Below, piece after piece: positions 38,401-50,400 of a stretch of 64,000 bases of DNA; the stretch's first letter is position 1, and every line of letters starts with the position of its first letter. Below the pieces are notes generated by a model. It made no database searches and was not told where the DNA came from. It saw only the letters and a list, made by a program, of their open reading frames with translations. Both the position numbers and the translations under genes were made by a program. Location: NCBI GenBank assembly GCA_028752905.1, contig JAQNBH010000015.1, positions 34,268,163 through 34,332,162 on the forward strand. Direction: 5' to 3'. The stretch comes from Cladorhizidae sp. MBARI D1340-BT2 (Eukaryota > Porifera > Demospongiae > Poecilosclerida > Cladorhizidae).

Positions 38401-41400
38401 TTGCGTCCACACTGAATGCGTAGATTTCTTGGACCTAATGCGCATTAGGTCCAGTCCACCTCGATAGGTGGTTTGAGTCGAGCCAGAGCAACAAATCCGA
38501 GCGTAAAATTAATTACGCGGGTGCGTGTTAAAAGATAAACCACGCTGGCGATATGGCTGCAGACAGAAACAAGAGTGCTGATCAGTGTGTGGAGCCATGC
38601 CAGTGTCCAGGAGCTACTCGACGGAGTACAAAGAAACGGAATCATTTATGAAGTTGTAGCTGATTCCCACCAGACCTATAGCAGGCAAAGATCAAGCTAA
38701 ATACTATTATAGCTAAAATAGACTTCTAAAATTTTACCTCCGCAGCCTTCTTTTATGGAGTTCATGGAGCGCCATCCGTCTACTGTATTGCCTTTTTCTA
38801 TTTCGCGTATGTAGGTATCTCGTCCATAACAGAAGAAATCCTTGTGCATTGTGACGTGGGTGCAGTTTTCTTGGAGTGGTTTTTATGCGCGTTTGGTTTA
38901 TTGTCATGTCAGTGTGGACGCGACGTCGTGACTGGACGCGCATTGGGACTCTCTTGGTAGCTAGTGTGTCTCAATGCGCATCCAGTTATTGTGCAGTGTG
39001 GACAAGCCTTTAGTCCCCCAACAATTGTTAGTCCCCCAACAATTAAACACGTGGTTTCCTGGAATGAAATTTCATTCAATCAACAGTACCAGAATGTTGT
39101 GCCATATGCAAGCACCTCTCCTCAAGCCTGTACCTCTTGCCATGAAGCCTTACAAGCTACAGGCGCTGGTCTTGGCAATGCTCTCAGCCACCACACAACA
39201 CCTATTCAGCTCTACAAGTAATATTCACAAAGGCTGCTCTCTCATACTGGGGAATCTGAGTGGCAGCAGCTGGCTTTCTGTCAGACCTGCTCTGCCATAT
39301 TGGTCCACTTTGTATCCATGGTGCATCGTCGGGCAATCCTAAACTAGTTCTGCATCTCCTCGGTCCATCATATCCTACATCCAGATAGTGTTGACAACTG
39401 AAGCTACAACCTAGCAATTCTGAATGCGGGTTTGTTATTATTACTGTTGTTATTATTGTTGTTGTTGTTATTATTGTTGTTATTATTGTTGTTGTTATTA
39501 TTGTTGTTATTATTATTGTTGTTATTATTTATATATACAGATTTGCACGGCACTTTCACACATGTACCAGATTTCTTCTATTAGCCAATTGTAATCCCCT
39601 CCAATTATAATCCCTCCAATTGTAATCCCTCCAATTATAATCCCCTCCAATTATAATCCCCTCCAATTATAATCCCCTCCAATTATAATCCCTCCAATTA
39701 TAATCCACTCCAATTGTAACCCCCTCCAATTATAATCCCTCCAATTATAATCCCTCCAATTATAATCCCCTCCAATTATAATCCCCTCCAATTATAACCC
39801 CTCCAATTGTAACCCCCTCCAATTGTAATCCCCTCCAATTATAATCCCCTCCAATTATAATCCCCTCCAATTATAATCCCCTCCAATTATAATCCCTCCA
39901 ATTATAATCCCTCCAATTATAATCCCCTCCAATTATAATCCCCTCCAATTATAATCCCTCCAATTATAATCCCTCCAATTATAATCCCCTCCAATTATAA
40001 TCCCCTCCAATTATAATCCCCTCCAATTATAATCCCTCCAATTATAATCCCTCCAATTATAATCCCTCCAATTATAATCCCCCCAATTATAATCCCTCCA
40101 ATTATAATCATAATCCCTCCAATTATAATCCCTCCAATTATAATCCCTCCAATTATAATCCCTCCAATTATAATCCCTCCAATTATAATCCCCTCCAATT
40201 ATAATCCCTCCAATTATAATCCCCTCCAATTATAATCCCTCCAATTATAATCCCTCCAATTATAATCCCTCCAATTATAATCCCTCCAATTATAATCCCC
40301 TCAATAGTAACCCCTCCAATAGCAATCGCAGGTACATTGGACGGAAGTAAATAGTAACCATGGTTCCTATTAGGGAATACACTACATGGATCATCTCTGA
40401 TTATTAGGGAATTAAGCCCTTATTGGCTAGGGAAGGAATGACGTGTATGAGGTTCTCTACACTCTATATAATGGCCTAGTCGTTGCTATAGCTCAGGATC
40501 CTGTGAACCCTGTGAACCCTTCCCTTTCCAATGCATATGATATAAAAGTTCGTGCTTGAGGTCATCTCTTTCCTGCCAAGTTCTTGCTGCTACTGCTTCT
40601 GTCCCGAAGAGTAGTGGAGCAGTCAGTCCAGCTGTTCCAATCCCGAGAGGTCCTTTCAACTTCTCTCCTCTGATGTATACCAGACAAGTCAGCAAACATA
40701 CTATATCGTCTCCTTGTTATTAGAGACATCTGATTGGTAGAGGATCAGCTACAGCCTCAACAGGACCTGGCGTGAGCCCGCCAAGAAGATCGAGGCACTC
40801 AGTAAATCAACTCAGTAGTCATCTGTTCTGCTCTTAATAAGCTAGCTAGATTGAGTTTACCTGCTATACAATCCCTACCAACCCCCCCTTCCCCAGCAAT
40901 CAAGAAAAGATAGTTGGAAAGTTTGAATCCTCAGTTACCAAAATGGATGAATGGACTCACTGCACACAAGCTATATATACAGGGGGGGGCACTCACATAG
41001 AAATACATACTGGTATCCTTGAAGATGAGTTTCATGGTTCACTCTGTATGTAAGTCTTCCAGTATATTACTTGGTGAAGGATTCAAGGCATCTCTGGATG
41101 ACTTTGGGAGATGAGGCTAAAGCCATCACTTCAGCAACTTTGGGGAGTAAGTAGAGGCTAAAGCCATCACTTCAGTAACTTTGGGGAGTTAGTAGAGACT
41201 AAAGCCATCACTTCAGTAACTTTAGGGAGTTAGTAGAGGCTAAAGCCATCACTTCAGTAACTTTGGGGAGTTAGTAGAGGCTAAAGCCATCACTTCAGCA
41301 ACTTTGGGGAGTTAGTAGAGACTAAAGCCATCACTTCAGTAACTTTGGGGACATCACTTCAGCAACTTTGGGGAGTTAGTAGAGACTAAAGCCATCACTT

Positions 41401-44400
41401 CAGCAATTTTGGGGAGTTAGTCTCTACTAAAGCCATCACTTCAGTAACTTTGGGGAGTTAGTAGAGACTAAAGCCATCACTTCAGTAACTTTGGGGAGTT
41501 AGTAGAGACTAAAGCCATCACTTCAGTAACTTTAGGGAGTTAGTAGAGACTAAAGCCATCACTTCAGCAACTTTGGGGAGTTAGTAGAGGCTAAAGCCAT
41601 CACTTCAGTAACTTTGGGGAGTTAGTAGAGGCTAAAGCCATCATTTCAGTAAGACTAAAGCCATCACTTCAGCAACTTTGGGGAGTTAGTAGAGGCTAAA
41701 GCCATCACTTCAGTAACTTTGGGGAGTTAGTAGAGGCTAAAGCCATCATTTCAGTAACTTTGGGGAGTTAGGTGAACTTGACTTACAATATGAAGTGTTG
41801 GCAGTCATGTGCCATCTAGTGTGAGATTAGTTAATGACACACTTACACCCAATCCATGTGTGGTTAATTAGCAACACATTCTCAGCCCTCAGCCCCACCT
41901 GGTGTGAGATTAGCTGACCTGCGCCATCTGAGCACCCTATTCCACCTTGACCACCATCCAGGCATCCCTGACCCAGAGCTTGTCTTGACCCTCCATCAAG
42001 GCATCCCTGGCCCAGAGCTTGTCTTGACCACCATCCAGGCATCCCTAGCCCAGGGTTTGTCTTGACCACCATCCAGGCATCCCTAGGCCAGAGCTTGTCT
42101 TGACCACCATCCAGGCATCCCTAGGCCAGAGCTTGTCTTGACCACCATCCAGGTATCCCTGGCCCAGAGCTTGTCTTGACCCTCCATCAAGGCACACCTC
42201 GCCCAGAGCTTGTCTTGACCCTCCATCAAGGCACACCTCACCCAGAACTTGTTGATAACAATGCCAATAATAACATTCGCTGAAGCTTCCCCGCTGATAG
42301 CCTCAGACTGAAGATGATGGCTGCCACAACTAGAGATGATGGCTGCCACAACTAGAGATGATGGCTGCCACAGCTAGAGAACATGGCTGCCACAACTAGA
42401 GAACATGGCTGCCACAACTAGAGATGATGGCTGCCACAACTAGAGATGATGGCTGCTACAACTAGAGAACATGGCTGCCACAGCTAGAGAACATGGCTGC
42501 CACAACTAGAGAATATAGCTGCCACAACTAGAGATGATGGCTGCCAAAACTAGAGAAGATGGCTGCCACAACTATAGAGAAGATGGCTGCCACAACTAGA
42601 GAAGATGGCTGCCACAACTAGAGATGATGGCTGCCACATCTAGAGAGGATGGCTGCCACAACTAGAGAAGATGGCTGCCACAACTAGAGAAGATGGCTGC
42701 CACAACTAGAGAAGATGGCTGCCACAACTAGAGATGATGGCTGCCACAACTAGAGAAGATGGCTGCCACAACTAGAGATGATGGCTGCCACAACTAGAGA
42801 TGATGGCTGCCACAACTAGAGATGATGGCTGCCACAACTAGAGATGATGGCTGCCACAACTAGAGATGATGGCTGCCACAACTAGAGATGATAGCTGCCA
42901 CAGCTAGAGAAGATGGCTGCTACAACTAGAGAAAATGGCTGCCATAACTAGAGATGATGGTGCCACAACTAGGAGGAACATGGCTGCCAAAACTAGAGAA
43001 GATGGCTGCCACAACTAGAGAAGACGGCTGCCACAACTAGAGAAGATGGCTGCCACAACTAGAGAGCATGGCTGCCACAACTAGAGATGATGGCTGCCAC
43101 AACTATGAGAAGATGGCTGCCACAGCTAGAGAAGATGGCTGCCACAGCTAGAGAAGATGGCTGCCACAACTATGAGAAGATGGCTGCCACAACTAGAGAA
43201 TATGGCTGCCACAGCTAGAGAAGACAACTAGAGATGATGGCTGCCACAACTAGAGATGATGGCTGCCACAACTAGAGAAGATGTCTGCCACAACTAGAGA
43301 AGATGTCTGCCACAACTAGAGAAGATGGCTGCCACAACTAGAGAAGATGGTAGAGAAGATGGTGTCACAGGAGGTTTCCTATTTTTTTTTCCTGTAAAGT
43401 GTTATGCGTAGAAACCACGGCCTTCAGAGTGAATTGATTATTTAAGCATGCGAAATGTGTTCTAACAAGTGCAAACATGTGCTAAGTTTAACATGAGCTG
43501 TGAATGTTTCCATGACGACCACTCCACTGAATGGACTTGTCACTATGAAATTATTGTCCTGCATTGTCCACCGCAACACCTAAAGAACTCTTCCCCATAC
43601 TTGTCTAGAACACAACAGATTACTCGGGAGTACGGCCTTGAGTCGGCATCGAGCCGGAGCAGCTCCTAGAAGCCAATCACTACTCCCCCCCCCCCCCCCT
43701 TTAGAAGCACTAATCAAGCCACTCCCCATACCCTATAAAGTGCTTCTCCCTTTAGAAGCAGCCCCTCTCCATACCCTATAAAGTGCTTCTCCCTTTAGAA
43801 GCAATGATCAAGCCCCTCTCCATACCCTATAAAGTGCTTCCCCCTTTAGAAGCACTAATCAACCCCCTCCCTCATACCCTATATTTAAGTGCTTCCCCCT
43901 TTAGAAGCACTAATCAAGCCCCTCCCCATGACCTATAAAAAAACCTCCTTATGAGCGCTAAATCAACCCCTTCTACCATCCTCTATATCCCTTGCGAGTA
44001 TTAATTTTGCTGCTCACTGCCACGCCCACTCCATCATGAGCATGTGGTTATGTCATCACACAATGTCATCGCCATCAAACAACCATGACATCATAATTAA
44101 ACACTGTCATTGCGTTCAGCATCTTTTGTCTCTGCAAATAACCCTTGGCATTCTAGCGCTGTCACGCTAACCAATTTTGACTCCGCCTATTTAAAGTATG
44201 TTTATATTGATTGGACAGAACTCAAGTGCCAAGCTAGACATGCCTTCTCCGAGTGAAGAAGTAAAGTTGAACACTAAATCTAATACAAGGGACCACTCCC
44301 CTGATAGAACCCCCCTCCCCCACGCCCTCCACCTCCCCACCGCCCACCCCCCCACACACACACATCCAGGCAAGGATATATAATTATTAACATGTACAAA

Positions 44401-47400
44401 TGACAAAGAAAACAATTTCAGGCACACCAAACATTCTCTCACAAATAATTCCTGTATGAAAGCCTGTGCATACTACACACTATAGTCCTGCATGAAAGCC
44501 TGGTGCATGCTACACACTATAGTCCTGTATGAAAGCCTGGTGCATACTACACACTATAGTCCTGTATGAAAGCCTGGTGCATGCTACACACTATAGTCCT
44601 GTATGAAAGCCTGGTGCATACTGCACACTATAGTCCTGTATGAAAGCCTGGTGCATACTGCACACTATAGTCCTGTATGAAAGCCTGGTGCATACTACAC
44701 ACTATAGTCCTGTATGAAAGCCTGGTGCATACTACACACTATAGACCTGTATGAAAGCCTGGTGCCTACTACACACTATAGTCCTGTATGAAAGCCTGGT
44801 GCATACTACACACTATAGTCCTGTATGAAAGCCTGGTGCATGCTACACACTATAGTCCTGTATGAAAGCCTGGTGCATACTGCACACTATAGTCCTGCAT
44901 GAAAGCCTGGTGCATACTACACACTATAGTCCTGTATGAAAGCCTGGTGCCTACTACACACTATAGTCCTGTATGAAAGCCTGGTGCATACTACTACACA
45001 CTATAGTCCTGCATGAAAGCCTGGTGCATACTACACACTATAGTCCTGTATGAAAGCCTGGTGCATACTGCACACTATAGTCCTATATGAAAGCCTGGTG
45101 CATACTACACACTATAGTCCTGTATGAAAGCCTGGTGCATGCTACACACTATAGTCCTGTATGAAAGCCTGGTGCATGCTACACACTATAGTCCTGTATG
45201 AAAGCCTGGTGCATACTGCACACTATAGTCCTATATGAAAGCCTGGTGCATACTACACACTATAGTCCTGTATGAAAGCCTGGTGCATACTACACACTAT
45301 AGTCCTGTATGAAAGCCTGGTGCATGCTACACACTATAGTCCTGTATGAAAGCCTGGTGCATGCTACACACTATAGTCCTGTAAGAAAGCCTGGTGCATG
45401 CTACACACTATAGTCCTGTATGAAAGCCTGGTGCATACTACACACTATAGTCCTGTATGAAAGCCTGGTGCATACTACACACTATAGTCCTGCATGAAAG
45501 CCTGGTGCATGCTACACACTATAGTCCTGTATGAAAGCCTGGTGCCTACTACACACTATAGTCCTGTATGAAAGCCTGGTGCATACTACTACACACTATA
45601 GTCCTGCATGAAAGCCTGGTGCATACTACACACTATAGTCCTGTATGAAAGCCTGGTGCATACTGCACACTATAGTCCTATATGAAAGCCTGGTGCATAC
45701 TACACACTATAGTCCTGTATGAAAGCCTGGTGCATGCTACACACTATAGTCCTGTATGAAAGCCTGGTACATACTACACACTATAGTCCTGTATGAAAGC
45801 CTGGTGCATGCTACACACTATAGTCCTGTATGAAAGCCTGGTGCATGCTACACACTATAGTCCTGTATGAAAGCCTGGTGCATGCTACACACTATAGTCC
45901 TGTATGAAAGCCTGGTGCATACTGCACACTATAGTCCTATATGAAAGCCTGGTGCATACTACACACTATAGTCCTGTATGAAAGCCTGGTGTATACTACA
46001 CACTATAGTCCTGTATGAAAGCCTGGTGCATGCTACACACTATAGTCCTGTAAGAAAGCCTGGTGCATGCTACACACTATAGTCCTGTATGAAAGCCTGG
46101 TGCATGCTACACACTATAGTCCTGTATGAAAGCCTGGTGCATACTACACACTATAGTCCTGTATGAAAGCCTGGTGCATACTACACACTATAGTCCTGTA
46201 TGAAAGCCTGGTGCATACTACACACTATAGTCCTGTATGAAAGCCTGGTGCATGCTACACACTATAGTCCTGTATGAAAGCCTGGTGCATACTACACACT
46301 ATAGTCCTGTATGAAAGCCTGGTGCATACTACACACTATAGTCCTGTATGAAAGCCTGGTGCATGCTACACACTATAGTCCTGTATGAAAGCCTGGTGCA
46401 TGCTACACACTATAGTCCTGAATGAAAGCCTGGTGCATGCTACACACTATAGTCCTGTATGAAAGCCTGGTGCATGCTACACACTATAGTCCTGTATGAA
46501 AGCCTGGTGCATACTAGACACTATAGTCCTGTATGAAAGCCTGGTGCATGCTACACACTATAGTCCTGTATGAAAGCCTGGTGCATACTACACACTATAG
46601 TCCTGTATGAAAGCCTGGTACATACTACACACTATAGTCCTGTATGAAAGCCTGGTGCATGCTACACACTATAGTCCTGTATGAAAGCCTGGTGCATACT
46701 ACACACTATAGTCCTGTATGAAAGCCTGGTGCATGCTACACACTATAGTCCTGTATGAAAGCCTGGTGCATACTACACACTATAGTCCTGTATGAAAGCC
46801 TGGTGCATACTAGACACTATAGTCCTGTATGAAAGCCTGGTGCATGCTACACACTATAGTCCTGTATGAAAGCCTGGTGCATACTACACACTATAGTCCT
46901 GTATGAAAGCCTGGTGCATACTACACACTATAGTCCTGTATGAAAGCCTGGTGCCTACTACACACTATAGTCCTGCATGAAAGCCTGGTGCATGCTACAC
47001 ACTATAGTCCTGTATGAAAGCCTGGTGCATGCTACACACTATAGTCCTGTATGAAAGCCTGGTGCATGCTACACACTATAGTCCTGTATGAAAGCCTGGT
47101 GCATGCTACACACTATAGTCCTGTATGAAAGCCTGGTGCATACTACACACTATAGTCCTGTATGAAAGCCTGGTACCTGCTATTTACGCACTATAAACTC
47201 AGCAATTTAAACACTCGCAAACATCATGACTATTTGCATTTTTGTTTTATAGATTTTACAGATGGCTGCAAGTTCGCAGAGAAACTCTCCGAGCTGACCC
47301 TCAAGAAACTGTATTTTATATGAGTGTACTAGTAGGTATGCAGAGTCCATGATTTCTGCAGTACATTCCTTGCTCCAGGTTGGTTCTCCTGCTGAATGGT

Positions 47401-50400
47401 CACTACAGCAACAGATGCTTCTCTCGGAACTTTTGCTCAAAGATATAGAATTGTCCTCATGTTCTTCAGCCGCTCAGTTCAATCAGTTCTAGACACCTTA
47501 CGCTAGTTCTTTTTGCACCTGTGCAGCAAATACACTCATTCAAGAACTGCACATGCCCTACAGTTTAACTGCTGCCTCCATAGCTATCCAGTTTAACTGC
47601 TGCCTCCATAGCTATCCAGTTTAACTGCTGCCTCCATAGCTATCCAGTTTAACTGCTGCCTCCATAGCTATCCAGTTTAACTGCTGCCTCCATAGCTATC
47701 CAGTTTAACTGCTGCCTCCATAGCTATCCAGTTTAACTGCTGCCTCCATAGCTATCCAGTTTAACTGCTGCCTCCATAGCTATCCAGTTTAACTGCTGCC
47801 TCCATAGCTATCCAGTTTAACTGCTGCCTCCATAGCTATCCAGTTTAACTGCTGCCTCCATAGCTATCCAGTTTAACTGCTGCCTCCATAGCTATCCAGT
47901 TTAACTGCTGCCTCCATAGCTATCCAGTTTAACTGCTGCCTCCATAGCTATCCAGTTTAACTGCTGCCTCCATAGCTATCCAGTTTAACTGCTGCCTCCA
48001 TAGCTATCCAGTTTAACTGCTGCCTCCATAGCTATCCAGTTTAACTGCTGCCTCCATAGCTATCCAGTTTAACTGCTGCCTCCATAGCTATCCAGTTTAA
48101 CTGCTGCCTCCATAGCTATCCAGTTTAACTGCTGCCTCCATAGCTATCCAGTTTAACTGCTGCCTCCATAGCTATCCAGTTTAACTGCTGCCTCCATAGC
48201 TATCCAGTTTAACTGCTGCCTCCATAGCTATCCAGTTTAACTGCTGCCTCCATAGCTATCCAGTTTAACTGCTGCCTCCATAGCTATCCAGTTTAACTGC
48301 TGCCTCCATAGCTATCCAGTTTAACTGCTGCCTCCATAGCTATCCAGTTTAACTGCTGCCTCCATAGCTATCCAGTTTAACTGCTGCCTCCATAGCTATC
48401 CAGTCAAAGGTAGAGGCCCCTTCTTTCTCTTCAGCTTCATTATGAAGATTTATCTTTATCAATTGCAAACTCACTAAGGCCTAATAAATTACGTGGATTA
48501 GGTCGTCATTTATGTTTTATTCAAGTGCATCGACCTCTACCTAACACTTCTCTATTCAGTAACTTCTCTTTGTATTCCTAAGATGCACATTAGATATATA
48601 CTGATGATCATTACCAGGACTAGGTCTACAGCAGCTCCCTTGAGTGATATGCATACTGGTAGTGCCATATGTATTAGTGTGCAGGCTATAATGATATGTA
48701 TACTTGTAGTGGCACATGTATTAGTGTGCAGGCTATAATGATATGCATACTGGTAGTGCCACATGTATTAGTGTGCAGGCTATAATGATATGCACACTGG
48801 TAGTGCCACATGTATTAGTGTGCAGGCTATAATGATATGCATACTGGTAGTGCCACATGTATTAGTGTGCAGGCTATAATGATATGCACACTGGTAGTGC
48901 CACATGTATTAGTGTGCAGGCTATAATGATATGCACACTGGTAGTGCCACATGTATTAGTGTGCAGGCTATAATGATATGCACACTGGTAGTGCCACATG
49001 TATTAGTGTGCAGGCTATAATGATATGCATACTGGTAGTGCCACATTCATTAGTGTGCAGGCTATAATGATATGCATACTGGTAGTGCCACATGTATTAG
49101 TGTGCAGGCTACAATGATGTGCATACTGGTAGTGCCACATGTATTAGTGTGCAGGCTATAATGATATGCATACTGGTAGTGCCACATGTATTAGTGTGCA
49201 GGCTATAATGATATGCACACTGGTAGTGCCACATGTATTAGTGTGCAGGCTATAATGATGTGCATACTGGTAGTGCCACATGTATTAGTGTGCAGGCTAC
49301 AATGATGTGCATACTGGTAGTGCCACATGTATTAGTGTGCAGGCTATAATGATATGCATACTGGTAGTGCCACATGTATTAGTGTGCAGGCTATAATGAT
49401 ATGCATACTGGTAGTGCCACATGTATTAGTGTGCAGGCTATAATGATATGCATACTGGTAGTGCCACATACATTAGTGTGCAGGATGATTGCATACTGTA
49501 TTAGTGTGTGGCTATAATGATTGCATAGTAGTGTGCGGCTATAATGATTTCATACTGGTAGATGATAGAGCACCTTCAGTAACATAAAAGTATGGTACCG
49601 AGATCGTCTTCACTAGATGATTAACTTGCATAGCATTTGGGAAGGTACGTCTATGAATGGCCACCGTGAGTCTATCTCAAATTTCTTGATTTAGGCCAAT
49701 CATTTTGAGGATTCAACAACCATGAAAGAGTTGACTATGACCTACTATCCAAACAGCATGGGCATCACCACTCCACATCATAAGCATATGCACATATGCA
49801 CTCAGTACAAGGTCGCTCGTTTTTAACTCTCAAGTTCAGAACTCACTGGTAATGTCTTGTATCAGGAATGTTCCTGTCGCTGCTCAGTTTATCACTCTCC
49901 ACTTGGTTAAAAGCATTCAACTTGTAAGCATCGTGGTCCTTGAGTGCTGAGGTGATGTATCTTGTTTCGTTGAAACCCTCCAAGTTAGGAGACTTCCCGT
50001 TCTTCTTGTTCGGGCCCGGATTACCGTGTTCCCAATTGAGTAAGGCCCTGTCATCAACTCTCTTAGCACTGTCTTCATTTTTAACAACTTCGGCGTCCAG
50101 AATTTTGGCCTCTGGCCTTCTGTGATCATACTGGTACATAAGGAGCATAATGGAGTGACATGAGAAATGGAACTTCAATTTTGCAATAATCTCTGGATAG
50201 CGTAACTCAGCTAGCACCGTAATATTGTTGCATCGACCATGGACCCCCCCCCCCATACAAGTTATTTAAACCTCTCAGTTAACTGATTCATATTCAAATA
50301 TTATCTTGTAATTGCAAGGCTGATCCAAAACAGGCACAGTGTTCAGTTAGAGTATAGTAGCATGGCCTATATCCCCATGGCAAAATGTGAGAATAAGCAT

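Larger units (their letters stand above)
37336..40367. mobile_element. 3.0-kb element with long inverted ends and TA flanks
   Basis: The left end ggaaccatggttactattta continues with cttccgtccaat; the right end is its inverse complement. Similarity extends about 60 bp, and TA flanks both ends. Subterminal motifs of the form ggttac-N-attggagg recur on the left (37624, 37672, 37743); the right arm is an expansion of the related ggattataattggagg. A MITE and an 83-bp repeat are nested inside. No intact transposase is seen, so the family is unassigned. Confidence 0.8.

Noticed and set aside
47563..48404. Possible CRISPR array (regular 28-bp repeats)
   Set aside because: No spacers; copies are contiguous and identical, in an animal intron.
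48425..48450. HNEA-coding stretch on the minus strand as a candidate GALNT exon
   Set aside because: It lacks the ITF before and the RSxLLRT after; the true TFHNEARS exon is at 35044-35142.
50131..50256. Upstream extension of the exon 2 reading frame
   Set aside because: An AG acceptor at 50131-50132 and the anchor exon at 50492-50599 explain the gene better; the extension runs into a C homopolymer and lacks a signal anchor.
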